From: Tetmemena sp. SeJ-2015
Taxonomy: Eukaryota > Ciliophora > Spirotrichea > Sporadotrichida > Oxytrichidae
Assembly: GCA_027382625.1 (NCBI GenBank)
Contig: JAJKFJ010022889.1
Location: forward strand, 62,001-126,000
Length of the DNA stretch: 64,000 nucleotides
Reading direction: 5' to 3'
The notes under the pieces are model-generated. The model made no database searches. It worked only from the letters and a program-made list of their open reading frames with translations, and had not been told where the DNA came from. Positions within the stretch are counted from its first letter, which is position 1; every line of letters starts with the position of its first letter. A program made the translations under genes and the position numbers. Positions 10,949 to 22,408 of the stretch are shown one piece after another.

Positions 10949-11988
10949 ATGCCATCCAAACCTAAAGCTTCAAAAGGTTAGTGCCAAAACAAAAGCATGG
11001 TTACTAAAGCTAAATAATTAACAATTTTTATCTAGAGCCTTTGAATTCTACATCAAATACTTCTGACTCACGTCATGAAAAAAGTTTATCAGCATATAAT
11101 AAATCATAAAAATGAGACCGATGTGTAATTCTTTATTTCAATATTTTAACACTTTCTACTGATAAATTTTGCATTAATAAAGTTAGCTGAGCACCTACAA
11201 TCCTGAGGATCATTTCCTATCGAAGTTACAAAATTTCATTATGAAAGACATTCCTCCTGGTCCTCATTTCATCCCAGTTAACTATGTGGTAAACCTTCAG
11301 AAGTGCGGAATATCAGCTTGGGTGATATTCTGGATGTTCTATTTCGACAACTTTTCCACAGCTATGTGGGCCTACCTACTTTTGCATGGCACTTATGGTA
11401 ATTATCAATCTTGATTTAAAATTTTTAGGCGCACTTTGGGTGCTTAAGGACTTAACTTTCCCGGATCCTGGATTCTAAGTGTTTGAATATCCTCTCTGGA
11501 GGCTTTTATTGTTTCTATATATCCTACAGACTTGCTAAAATAAATAATATGCTTCTAGATAAGTGAGCAACGATGTGTCATTGGAGAGAATATGGACTAT
11601 AAATTATAATATGTTTTAAGTACTTGTGCATTGATGTATATTTTCGGCGTGGTTATAATGCTTGTGTCTGATGCTCAGAAGTATAAAAGATATGTAAATA
11701 ATTATATTCTTAACTAGAAACCCTAATTTCTTGGGAGAGATTCTTATCTATGGAAGTTTCATCGTTCTAGTAAATGACTTCATCAGCTAGCAACAAAAAT
11801 ATTGATAGTGAATATTAATATGAATATATTAGAGTGTAATATTATTATAGTTGATCCCTAAAGTGAATGGACGAGTAGTAGATAGTGTGATACTCTACTC
11901 TGCTCTGACAGCTTTTGTTTACACAGTCATTTCAAGTGGAGGAATTGCCCAGTTCACATAGCTAATGAGATACAAAATCATGCAATGA
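10949..11988 (+). CDS. Steroid 5-alpha-reductase/DUF1295-like membrane protein
   Basis: Start ATG 10949 (MPSKPKASK), stop TGA 11986-11988. Multi-pass protein. Recognisable blocks are DIPPGPHFIPVNYVVNLQKC, WVIFWMFYFDNFSTAMWAY, LLLHGTYGALWVLKDLTFPD, FGVVIMLVSDAQKYKRY and NPNFLGEILIYGSFIVL. The last is the cofactor-binding N-P-N-x-L-G-E signature of the steroid reductase/isoprenylcysteine methyltransferase superfamily. A short GT-AG intron near 11399-11428 sits inside GTY-GALW. Other interruptions near 11120-11190, 11540-11640, 11690-11715 and 11800-11850 contain stops and are probably introns or IESs. Likely an NADPH-dependent reductase in the ER membrane; the substrate is not inferable. Confidence 0.7.
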
Positions 11989-12427
11989 AAGAAAAACAAA
12001 GATTTTCACCCTCAAGAATATCTTCTTTGTAAATTCATGAATTAAAAAACATCCCAAAGATAAAAATTGTCAGCATTAGTATCAATAATAGGATATGCTA
12101 GGATAATAATTCATTCTTTTTAAAACCTTCTCAAGAAAATCTTTGCCTTTTATATTATTTAAATTAGTTTATAAAAGTGTTGACTAATTTTATTTATTAT
12201 TAGCTTTATTTTTTGCCATAATTAATTAGTCCATAAATTATAGTTTAATAAGTAACAACCACAGCAATATTTAGATTAATCTGTTTTATATTTTAAAATA
12301 AAATTAAAAATAAGTTTAAAATAGGCTGATTAAAATTTTAAGTTGATCTTTTTTATTTAAAATACTAAGTAAATTATTTGAAGTTTACAATATTTTATAA
12401 TAAATTATCATAATATCTATTGGGAAA
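11989..12427. other. Intergenic, very AT-rich
   Basis: No gene supported. Long A/T tracts, presumably 3' flank of the previous gene plus spacer that would be eliminated. Confidence 0.4.
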
Positions 12428-12517
12428 ATGTTAACTAAATTATCAGTGCTCGCAGCTTTGCTAGTGACGTCGCACTTGCCACTATCTAGTGCAGGCCCCA
12501 CTACTCTATAATTCTTT

Positions 12518-12561
<44 letters not shown>

Positions 12562-12570
12562 CGCATTTTA
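12428..12570 (+). CDS. Orphan first exon/segment with signal peptide
   Basis: ATG 12428 opens MLTKLSVLAALLVTSHLPLS, a textbook secretory signal (one Lys, hydrophobic core, small residues before SAGP), followed by TTLQFFY and about 13 Asn encoded by the AAT repeat. Nothing after about 12570 continues it convincingly. It lies 2.7 kb upstream of, and on the same strand as, a GH38 mannosidase block that lacks its N-terminus, so it could be that gene's first segment. This is inference only: no shared pointer was found. Confidence 0.4.
12519..12558 (+). repeat. (TAA)n microsatellite
   Basis: About 13 tandem copies of a 3-bp unit. In the frame of the upstream signal-peptide ORF it reads as poly-Asn. 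Confidence 0.95.
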
Positions 12571-12664
12571 GACGATCTAGCGTCTTGCGTGTTATATGTT
12601 AAACTTCGGGAAGCTATACAGCCACTCCCTTGTTAGATTAAGAAAAACTAAGTCATTCAAGCAT

Positions 12665-14132
12665 TCACTTTCTGTAGTTTCTCTTCTGTTTCCCTAATGT
12701 TCTGGGTCTTCGAGATTTGAATCTCATTCCTTGGTTTCTCGGTCTTCTTCCTGTGTTTCTTCTTCCTGATTTCTTTGGTTTGTTTGACACTAGGATGTCA
12801 CCGTCTCTGGTTTCCACAACCTTGTTGAGGAATTTGTTTGATTGGATTCTTGTTCTGTATTTTAGTGATCCAGCTTGGGCCGCTTATGAGAAAAATTTGA
12901 AAAGGTACTTGTTGATAAGCTGGAGGATTCTGAATCCGAAGCCGTCCGCTATTCTGAGCGAGGCTTAAATGGTCATGTTGTGGTCGTCTTGTCTGAAGAA
13001 TTTTCGGGGGGGGACGGAAGTGCACCTCCCCCCCTTTTTATGGTCAAAATAGCCCAAAAATCGTCCATATAGGCCGAAATGGGCCAAAAATGCCAAAAAA
13101 TTAAGAGTTTTTGACCTTCAAAATTTCCTTGAGGGTCAAATTTCATGATTTCAATTTTTAAAAAAAATTCTCGCAAAATATGTTTCAAGTCAAATTTACC
13201 ATTAAAATAATAGTTTTAAAATAATATAGGGCAAATTTAGGCAGATACTTGATCAGTACCAGCAAAATCTACAATATTAGCCACAAATAGAGGCTATATA
13301 TAAGTTAAATCAGCCATCAGTATTTATAAATATTGCAGTTATTTGACGTTTCCCTTTTCCAACATAGAGAAATCTTTCCTAGAATTTATTTACTTTAGAA
13401 GAATATGGCAAGTTAAGTTCAAAGTCAAGATAATTTCATCTATTGTAGTATTTGGTTTCTTACTCTGACTTTAAAAAAGAGAAGGTCTCGCTAATTCTAT
13501 TTTATAAAAGATAGCATGCTTTATTTACGATTTTGATAATGGCATTTAAACTTCTTGGAAATCAATTGCAGAACTACTTCAACCTATTTTTGATAATCAT
13601 TTCTTAGGCTCACTATTTTGAAGAAGAATATATAGGAGTTCAAAAGTGATTCAGTCATTAAAAGGAGATGGGGTCCCAAAAACATGAAAGTATTCATCAA
13701 AAATAAGACTTAATAACAAAAATAGAATATTTTTTAAAAAAATTGAAATCATGAAATTTGACCCTCAAGGAAATTTTGAAGGTCAAAAACTCTTAATTTT
13801 TTGGCATTTTTGGCCCATTTCGGCCTATATGGATGATTTTTGGGCTATTTTGACCATAAAAAGGGGGGGAGGTGCACTTCCGTCCCCCCCCACCCGAATT
13901 TTCCTTTGAAGGCTTTGTCGTCCCAAATGTCGATCGTTTGTTTTGCTTTGTTACAAATATTAATCAGAGTCTAGTTCATCGTTCCACCCTGTCGTGTTGC
14001 ATCGTCATAGGTTTGAGAGTTACCAAACTTGAACTCTACATGGATTACATCTTCAACTTGGACTAGGTATCTGTCCCAGTCACTTCTTGCCATGGCTTTG
14101 CCCCTTGGGGGTTCATTCATCTTGATGTCCAT
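12665..14132 (-). CDS. Transposon-type basic protein, split by an inserted element
   Basis: With the 890-bp element and one 8-bp repeat copy removed, an open frame of 189 codons (about 22 kDa) runs from ATG 14132 (MDIKMNEPPRGKAMARSDWD) to TGA 12665-12667. The N-half has acidic/hydrophobic parts (RYLVQVEDVIHVEFKFGN, TLINICNKAKQTIDIWDD). The C-terminus is very basic (KKSGRRNTGRRPRNQGMRFK, then SRRPRTLGKQKRNYRK), suggesting nucleic-acid binding. Telomere-bearing elements (TBEs) of Oxytricha encode a 22-kDa protein of unknown function besides their transposase. The size fits, but homology is untested. As it stands the copy is interrupted. Confidence 0.5.
13006..13168 (+). repeat. Left terminal inverted repeat
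   Basis: Matches the reverse complement of about 13733-13895 nearly base for base through GACCTTCAAAATTTCCTTGA and TCATGATTTCAATTTTT. Confidence 0.9.
13733..13895 (-). repeat. Right terminal inverted repeat
   Basis: Inverted partner of the left repeat, ending in a C8 run followed by ACCC and the flanking GAATTTTC. Confidence 0.9.
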
Positions 14133-15265
14133 TTTCCTTTGGGTTTTCCTGTGGGGTTATTAGATAGGTTTTAAATATTAATTATTATTAAGTCCCTTAG
14201 GTTTGGATCCTTAATTTCTGACTTAAATATTAATATTTAATTATTGAGGTTTAAGTGGATCCACTTTAATAAGATTTTGATTTTGTCGTGTTTTTTGTTA
14301 TTACCTAGGGGGGGTACTACCTATGTGGAGGATGTCCTATTTGATAATTTGGGGGTCTTTAGGTTTCCCTTTCTATGGAGGGGGTTTTTTGGGGTTTTGC
14401 TCTTCTTCGATCCACTCGCCCATATTCCGTTTAATTTTAATTTTTTCCCTTGGTTATGGGAAAGTGGATTGAAAAATTTTGGTAGCCCTTTTGGATTAGA
14501 TTGTAGTCGAGGGGCAGCCTCTCTGAGGGTTTTAGATTTTGTCCCCTTTCAGGAATTTTAGGCTGATGTTGGTCACTATGGCTATCTTCCATATTGCACC
14601 CATAAAAAACGATTGTTTTTTCGTTTTAAATTTAGGTTTTCATAAACAAAGGTTCTATTTTCCCTGAAAATGTTTATTAGCTTTAACCCTGCTAGCTCGG
14701 GAAATTTAGGTTTTTTTTGTTTTTAGTTATTTCCCCCAATGTTCCCCTGGTATTTTGTTTTCCAGGTTTTTAGAAACTTAATAGGAAGTCTGTTAGTTTC
14801 TTTCAAAATTTGGGCAATTTTTTAAGAATTTAAGAAAGTTTTCTGAATTTTTGCCACTTTCCCCCTTTTAATTTGTTTTCTTTTTAGTTCCTTTGAAAGA
14901 CCTCGCTAGGAGTCTTACTTTGAACTTGTGAACGAGTTATTGATGGATTTATTGCTGTGGCTGGAGAAAAAAATTTCCAGTTTTTAGTCAAAGGGTTTTG
15001 GGTTGGAACTCATGTGCGAATAGATTTAATCGAAATTTTTAAAATTTTTAATTTTTTTTTTTCAAAAACAATTAGAAAGCCCCTGGCCCCTTTAAAAATA
15101 TTTCGACAACATTGAGTCAGGAAAGACCTTTTTAAGCAACCCCCAAAATGGGTGGGCCTCTGATGTGCATTTTGATTCCTTTCACTCGCATGACCGATTT
15201 TGGGTTGGCTCAAAACATTTTAGCCCATTTATTTCTCTGGCTCGGGGCCTATCAAAATCCAAAAA

Positions 15266-16531
15266 AGAAAGGAAAGTTAAAGTTTTTCCTCATTACAAAT
15301 GTCATCAACAATATTAATTGACAATAGAATATTTCCTTATTCATCAATGAGTTACTGTTAGATGAGAATAAAAGATTCTCATAGGTTGAGATGAAGTTCT
15401 TCTAGCTCTGGTGGAAAAATCAAAACAATGACTTAAAAAGTCAGGTTAGATAACTAGTCAAACAGGGAAGGTTAGAGTTCCTAAACGCAGGCTGGAGTAT
15501 GTCCGATGAGGCTTGTCCTCACTAAATTCTGTACATTCTTATTCAAAGAAACAAAAATTGATTCAAGTTTACGAGGATTTCATAAACAACATGCTTCAAG
15601 GGCATCAGTTCCTTATGCAAGAGTTTGGAGTGAGGCCTAGAATAGGTTGGCACATAGATCCCTTCGGACACTCAAGTGTTTCCCCTCGTCTGTTTGCAGA
15701 TATGGGATTCGATGCTTGGTTCTTCGCTAGACTTGACTACTAAGACAAGGAGTGGAGATTAGATGCGCAAGCTATGGAGTTCATTTGGAGACCCATGTAT
15801 GAGCACCATGGCTTTGGCAAATAAATCCTAACTCATGCAGTTAAATAATCTAAACCATTTATAAGTTTATTAATTTGCACTCTACAATCATTACTCAGCA
15901 CCAGATGGATTTAACTTTGACTGCTACTCAGGCGACGATTCAATAGTTGATGATCCAAACCTATCCACTTACAATGTGGACGTCAAGTCTCAACAATTCC
16001 ACGACTACATAGTGCACCAAGCTCAGCACTATTAAAACACTGGTCATTTATTGGTTGTGATGGGCGATGATTTCCAATACTCAAATGCAAAGATGAATTT
16101 CGCCTCAATGGATAAGCTCATCAAGGGAGTAAACTCAAGATATCTATCATCTATAATCACTTATATACTTTAATTTGGTAAAGATTTGGCGACATATTCT
16201 TGAAGTATTCTACTCCAAGTGAATACATTGACGCCATCTAGAGTATAGTATTTTTATCGCAGCTTCTAACATTAAGTGGCCCACAAAGTACGACGACATG
16301 TTCCCATACGCAGATGGAGTCTATTCCTATTGGACTGGCTACTTCACCAGCAGAGCTAACGATAAGGAGTATTTCATTAAAGTGATGATGCATATTTTGC
16401 TTATATATAGTACATAAGAAGGGGATCTCAGAACCTGCATGCCTCCTCCAAGCTCTATTCCCTCTAGTCAATTACTGCTGGCACTTCACAACAAAGAATT
16501 AACGATGTGCTCGCTGCCAAGAATAAGATGA
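15266..16531 (+). CDS. GH38 lysosomal-type alpha-mannosidase, block A (middle of catalytic domain)
   Basis: After removing four IESs the frame reads as a class II alpha-mannosidase: RFSQVEMKFFQLWWKNQN, RLEFLNAGWSMSDEACPH, GVRPRIGWHIDPFGHSSVSP (binding and catalytic-site region), FADMGFDAWFFARLDYQDKE, HYSAPDGFNFDCYSGDDS, GDDFQYSNAKMNFASMDKL, WPTKYDDMFPYADGVYSYWT and GYFTSRA. The upstream part with the HTHDDVGW zinc/nucleophile motif is absent from the window; the block opens near KFFLITNVIN. It ends at a 12-bp pointer (16520-16531) shared with block B. Short interruptions, one near 16390-16420, remain imperfectly placed. Enzyme: hydrolysis of alpha-linked mannose from glycans in lysosome-like compartments. 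Confidence 0.9.
15310..15327 (+). other. 18-nt IES with pointer AATATT
   Basis: AATATT at 15310-15315 repeats at 15328-15333. Removal joins NVINN to ISLFINELLLDENKRF and deletes an in-frame TGA. At 18 nt it is among the shortest IESs here. Confidence 0.8.
15833..15887 (+). other. IES with pointer TCAT
   Basis: TCAT at 15833-15836 repeats at 15888-15891. Removing 55 nt joins GFGKQILT to HYSAPDGF, matching the family's xNHYxPPxGF region. Confidence 0.75.
16137..16180 (+). other. IES with pointer AAGAT
   Basis: AAGAT at 16137-16141 repeats at 16181-16185. Removal joins LIKGVNS to RFGDIFLKYSTPSEY. Confidence 0.82.
16236..16255 (+). other. 20-nt IES with pointer ATC
   Basis: ATC at 16236-16238 repeats at 16256-16258. 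Removal restores the frame SEYIDAI to AASNIKWPTKYDD. Confidence 0.7.
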
Positions 16532-19178
16532 AACTCCTATAAATTAAAAGCAATGTTTTCAAATTATATAGTGAAAAGAGTAATAGAATTCAAATAGAGT
16601 GTGAGAATTAGCAAAGCAATAATTAGGAATAATAAAATGCACAAGAAAGCTGACAGAACATAAAATTCAAATTTCCCTCAAAATTTTCCACCTAATGAAC
16701 AGATGCAAGCCATTAAAAAAATCAAGAGGCAGCTAAAGAGGAGTCAATCGCACTCAAAAATTCAAAAGCAGACTAACCAAAGCAATCAAAAAATAGAAGT
16801 GGCTTTTTAATTAGAGATTTAATTACTTATTTTCTTTAAATAAATATTATTACAACTACGATAGTAAACTCACATTTAACTCTTCTACAGTTTTTCATAT
16901 AAGATATTGATTATAGCTCATTATAAATATGATATATTCATGCAATTTATTGAATCAAAGAGCAGAGAAGAATAATGAGTAGCAGAAACCAAAGTTAAAT
17001 TTTGTTAGTAAGTTTCAGCAGACTTCGATTAAGATAGGATCCTCAAGAGTTTAATTGGTTGAAAAGAACTAAGAAGTGGTTGGTGAAAATTCAAAGAAAA
17101 GAAGAGGAAGACCCAAGACTGAGCTGAGACAAGTCAAGAGCCCAACACGAGTTAGCAGTTAAAGGAATGATAGTGCAGTCAATGCCAGAAGAACTAAAGG
17201 AAGAGGTAAAATACAAGCTAGAGAGCCTTCCTTGGCTGAGGTCTCCAGATCAGCGAGGTCAAAATCAGCCAAGTCTACCAAGAGATAGCCAAGAAAGTCA
17301 TTCTATATCTAAAATTTTAAATTAAATTAAAGTCCTCTAACTAGCTTGACATAGTTTAAGGGAAATAGAGTAGAAGAAGGCCAAGTGCATCTAAATCTAA
17401 CTAAAAAAAGAAAGTTTAAAGTTTAATAGACCTCCCTGACAAATCTACTAGAAAGAGAAAGCGGGCAGACTTTGAGTAAGGTCAGATCAAGTAGGATTAA
17501 CTGCAACTTAAGTAAAATCATTCAGGGCAGATTGGCTAAGTCAAATTCAGTTCACAGGCATCCAAGAGTTAAAAAGCGGGATACCATTTATTTTTTAATA
17601 TATTCTGAGACTGATGATGAGTAGGATGATGAAGAGCATGAATTCAAATTTAATTCTTTTGCTGAATATCAAGGTGATAAGCAACTATCCTAATTCTCAA
17701 ACGCTACAAAAAGAAGAGGGAGAAGACCAAAGAATCCCATAACTGAGGAACAAAAGATGCCCACAAATATGAGTGCATCTCAGCTAACTAGCAATGCCAA
17801 TTTCTAAAGCAAAAGGAAGAAACTAAACCCGGTAACGAATTCTATGCAAACTAAGAATAAAGCCCGCCAGAATATTTATTTAATTAAATTAAGAATAAGA
17901 AAATGGAGGAGTAAGATGGCTCCATAGACTTGAATGATATCAGAGAGAGATAAAATCGCAGATTTGATGACAAATTTCATTCACAACGAACAGAAGATGT
18001 AAAGATGAGAGAAGATTGCATTTCTGTATTTATCTTTAAAAGATTACTCGACAAATTCTCAATCTTTGCCAGTGGGACTTGAAGAGAGAAAGTAGTAGTA
18101 GTCATCCTCTTAGTATTTAAAATGACTGCAATAATAGACATATATTTTTATATTTTACAAATTAAGAATCTTAATAAAAGAAAAGAACCACCTTTAAATT
18201 CAAAAATGCCAAATTATGCACAATAGTGAACAATTTTAAAATTATAAATCCATTAAATTATATATTGTTGTTAAATAAGTTAGTAGACTAAGAAATCAAG
18301 GGGAAGACCTCCTTCCAAGCACCACCTTCAGTCTAAATAGTAGTCAACAAATAATATTCAGTCTCAAGTCACTGTGAATAAAACGAACTATTTAGTCTTC
18401 CTGATAGATGTCTTTCCTAAAATGATGTCAGAATCTAAAAATCAGTGGCCGCCAATCAAATTCAAAGCATCATGCAGGAAGTCAACATTCTAAACTTAAA
18501 TAATATTTATTACTAATTTTCATGAGAAGAGTGAGCTTAAAAAGCACAATTTGGATTAGAATGCTTTCACTATGAGGAAATGCACAGTTGTTTATCCCAA
18601 TCAAGAGATGAAAAACAGAGCTTGCTATCTCAAGCTAAACACTAATCACAAAGATTAAGACTCAGACGATGAGAATTTAAGTCAAATTTCAAGTCAAGAC
18701 TACTATTTTTATAATTATAATAAACTTATATTAGCTTAAAATCAATAAAATTAATTATTTAAAATATTTAATAAATTTACTTAGGCTAGCTTTCTCAACA
18801 AGCAACTCACTCTTAGAACTTGAAAGATGACGATAAAGAGAGGCATCTTCTCATTATTGGGCCCTACACCCAAAAGAAGAGAGAAGAAAGTTTGACTAGT
18901 ACCTCAGAACTCAAAAAGATAAAGTCAAGCTCCTACTTTCTCAAAATAAGGAATGCCTCCTCCCTATTTATCGGATGCACAAGAAATTCTAAAAAGCTGT
19001 CGAACATGGGAAGTAGCAGCTATGGTAGAAGTAGCCTCAAAATCAAAATCGAGAGTGATATCAGTTCAAGAAAAAATTCAAGTTAACTAGTGTGCTTCAT
19101 TTTAGAATAATGGACGCATTTTAATTAAGTTTGAATTTCTGAATCAATTTTAATATCAGCAAGGAATAAGTTATGAAT
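16520..19178 (+). other. 2.66-kb gene-bearing interval flanked by 12-bp pointer
   Basis: AGAATAAGATGA at 16520-16531 repeats exactly at 19179-19190. Excision with one copy joins INDVLAAKNKM to MDVMGISQHHDAVTG, giving the correct GH38 order in frame. The interval contains the complete AT-hook gene. It acts as a very large IES or as a nested germline locus. Confidence 0.9.
16929..19134 (+). CDS. AT-hook chromatin-type protein nested in the mannosidase gene
   Basis: Start ATG 16929 (MIYSCNLLNQRAEKNNEQQK). The clearest AT-hooks are NSKKRRGRPKTELR near 17095 and ATKRRGRRPKNP near 17708. Weaker basic copies are TKGRGK near 17198 and SRRRPSASKS near 17372. The rest is S/K/Q-rich and disordered, with an acidic run (ETDDEQDDEEHEF) near 17608. 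Exons or segments continue to about 19090 (GSSSYGRSSLKIKIESD); a TGA at 19132-19134 closes one reading. AT-hooks bind the minor groove of AT-rich DNA, so a nuclear chromatin role is inferred. Internal frame changes near 17310-17345, 17590, 17900-18300, 18490-18540 and 18700-18785 are probably introns or IESs. Confidence 0.65.
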
Positions 19179-21260
19179 AGAATAAGATGATGGACGTAAT
19201 GGGAATATCTCAACACCACGATGCTGTGACTGGCACTGGAAAGCAAGCTGTAGCTAATGACTACGCTTACAAAATGTTCAATGGTCTTATATGTGATATA
19301 TAATTTGTCTTCAGTACAACAATAAAGTCTATGCCTCAATCGTGAAGGAGATAGTTCAAAACACAACTGGCCTCGTTGCTAATGGCACTTTCTAATGGTG
19401 CTTTAGAGAGAATACAACTTTTATGGATTGCCCAATCAGTGACTTTAACTTTATCATTAACATTAGTTTAATGAAACTTGAGCAATAGCAGCTCCTTCGC
19501 TAACATGTATGTCGCCGCTTACAATCCATCTCTGGATCAGAAAAACTACTCTAGAATAGCTGTACCTCATGGAAAAATTGCAGTCTAAGTTTACGTTCTC
19601 AATTAGTTTGTGACACCAAAATCAGCAGATGTTCTCTGTGACTCAGATATGATAGAGGAGTAGCAAGTTGATAACAACTGCTGGCTTTATCTCGAATACA
19701 TCATCCAAGGCATGAGCACAGGAATTATTCAAATCACCTATGATGCAAAGAATGGAGTTTTATATCTTCCTATTTATCAATAAGAATGACTTGACTGTGA
19801 AATCTAACTCTCTGGATCAAGGCAAGACCGCAACTATTAGCAACACCTTCGAATCAGTTTCAGTGACTTTTGACACTACTTAAACTGACGGCTAGAAGCT
19901 TCAAATCACAAAGCTCCTTGAAGGCAACTAAATGATTAACCTGACTTTCGATTTAAGATACTGGCTTTCTTATCAGGGAGATATTAAATCTCCTAGTGGA
20001 GTCTACATGTTCAGCTCCGACTGGTTCCAATATAACTCTCTTCAGTTTTCTATTTTTGAGTACAGCATGCTTCAAAGCGTAAGCTATCAACAAGGAGCAC
20101 TTGTGCAACAATTAGTGTTGAAATACTCTGACTCCATCTCCAAGCAATCTGCAACAGTTAAGCTCAGACTATACAGAATCAATCCAGTCCAAGAATGGAA
20201 TGTTAAGCTTGACGGTATCCCACTCACTAGTTTATTATAATTAAGGTTAATTATAATTAAGTCAAGGCCAAGAAGTTACAGTTAACTTTAAGAGTGAAAA
20301 CATTGACAACAATAACACTTTTTACACTGATGCTAATGGACTGGCCATGCAAAAGAGAGTACTTAACTATCGTCCATCATGGAATGTGGTAATTGCTGAT
20401 AACATTACTGCTAACTATTACCCAATTAACACAGCTATCGTTATTCAAGACCCTAAAAACAAGAATCAAATGACTGTAATGAATTCTAGGTCTCAAGGTG
20501 GTTCAGTACTCTAAAAGGGAAGAGTTGAGATAATGCACAACAGGAGGATGTATTATGATGATCATAGAGGAATGGGTGAGGCCATGAATGAAACTGACGC
20601 AGCTGGAAACGGTATCACAGTCATTAGCAATTATATCATTTTAAATGTTGAATTACTACGTACACATCTTTAACTCTTCTCGCGCTTCAAGTGAGTTTTA
20701 ATTTATTTGAGCAGAGAAGATTCCAGCTTCACTAAGATGAACCTCTCCAATACTTCTTTAACTTTAACATGACATAAGGAGTGAAGCCAAAGGAAACTGC
20801 CTTCTAGGCATTTAACTCTCTGCAGCTTCTTAATTTACCCCAAACTGCAAAGTTAGAGGTATTCCCTATGAGCCAGTACTCCTTGTTGCTTAGAGTTGAA
20901 AACATTGCTGATAAGTTTGACTTGGGCTCCAACTACACAGTTCCCTATGTAAAGATAGATGACTTAGCTAAACAGCTATTTACAATTGCCAATCAGAACA
21001 ACACCAAAGTAACTCTATCCTATGTTGCAATCAGCGAGACAACTTTGACAGGTAACCAGCTCTTCAATTAAATGCAATCAAACAAAGTGCAGTGGGTAGG
21101 AGTTGATGACGACTTTTTGATTCCACCCCAAGATCCTCAGGATATTAGCACCTACTAAATTGCCTTGGGTCCTCAGATGATCAGAACTTTCCAGATCTTT
21201 CTGCTTTCTATTTTTATCTAGTATATTGTGAATCAAAAGACCAATTTAAACGTTGAGTGA
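19179..21260 (+). CDS. GH38 alpha-mannosidase, block B (C-terminal part)
   Basis: Opens at the 12-bp pointer and reads MMDVMGISQHHDAVTGTGKQ, the hallmark QHHDAVxGT of the family. It continues with NTTGLVANGTFQWCFRENTT, a long beta-rich C-terminal region (MINLTFDLRYWLSYQGDIKS, FTDANGLAMQKR in variant form as YTDANGLAMQKRVLNYRP, MHNRRMYYDDHRGMGEAMNE) and ends IRTFQIF...NLNVE with TGA 21258-21260. N-glycosylation sequons are frequent, as expected for a secretory/lysosomal enzyme. IESs or introns interrupt near 19286-19310, 19464-19485 (pointer TAG), 19765, 20240-20260 and 20640-20740. Together with block A it gives all of the enzyme except the N-terminal roughly 100-150 residues. Confidence 0.9.
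19464..19485 (+). other. 22-nt IES with pointer TAG
   Basis: TAG at 19464-19466 repeats at 19486-19488. Removal joins FNFIINI to SSSFANMYVAAYNPS. Confidence 0.65.
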
Positions 21261-21589
21261 ACCTTGAGTCAAGATATTTTGAGAGCTTTAACAAAAGAAT
21301 CTTACTTATATGATATCTAAATCCTTTATTTTTGGATTAAATGATCTTACAGAGTTTGAGCAAGATAAGAATTTTGGAATATTTTCAACTTTACAAATAA
21401 GATAATAGGATTCTAAGCTAAAGCTACACTCCTCTTTAGAGGCTTTGGAATTTGGGCGGCAGTTCTGGGGCCCTACCTTATTCCCTCCTACAGACTAACT
21501 TCATCATTCTTAAATTGATTATAAGAATGTGATAAAAAATTACAACAAATTAAGTCTGTGAGTTAAAATAAACATTATTAACTAAAAGA
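21261..21589. other. Intergenic stretch
   Basis: Between the mannosidase stop and TPI start. A short open frame near 21400-21500 (hydrophobic, FRGFGIWAAVLGPYLIPSYR) might be an unplaced C-terminal membrane segment of the mannosidase, but no junction supports this. Confidence 0.35.

Positions 21590-22408
<819 letters not shown>

Larger units (their letters stand above)
13006..13895. mobile_element. 890-bp non-autonomous element (MITE-like) with long TIRs
   Basis: About 163-bp near-perfect terminal inverted repeats (13006-13168 and about 13733-13895) start with a run of eight G then ACGGAAGTGCACC. The right end carries four extra bases (ACCC) beyond the match. The 560-bp centre has no ORF. GAATTTTC flanks it as a direct repeat at 12998-13005 and 13896-13903. 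This is the expected 8-bp target duplication, or equally a pointer, since excision with one copy restores the host ORF (AFKGKFFRQDD). Confidence 0.9.
12580..15265 (-). mobile_element. Germline-limited transposon-like block
   Basis: Base composition changes sharply here: the plus strand is G/T-rich with many G4 to G8 and T-runs, unlike either flank. Minus-strand open frames carry protein-like composition, best seen in the ORF at 12665-14132 and in proline/lysine-rich stretches at about 14120-14600 and 15010-15213. The block sits between the orphan signal-peptide segment and the first mannosidase block and would have to be eliminated to join them. No transposase motif (DDE, RT or integrase) was recognised and outer ends were not located, so the class is unknown. 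Confidence 0.5.

Noticed and set aside
12519..12558. TAA repeat as a CRISPR-like or regulatory array
   Set aside because: Simple trinucleotide microsatellite with no spacers.
13006..13905. G8/C8 runs as telomeric G4T4/C4A4 repeats or telomere addition sites
   Set aside because: The runs are pure G or C within terminal inverted repeats, without the T4/A4 units.
14117..14600. Proline/lysine-rich minus-strand stretch as a defined second transposon gene
   Set aside because: I could not confirm one continuous frame from a start to a stop, so it is mentioned only as part of the block.
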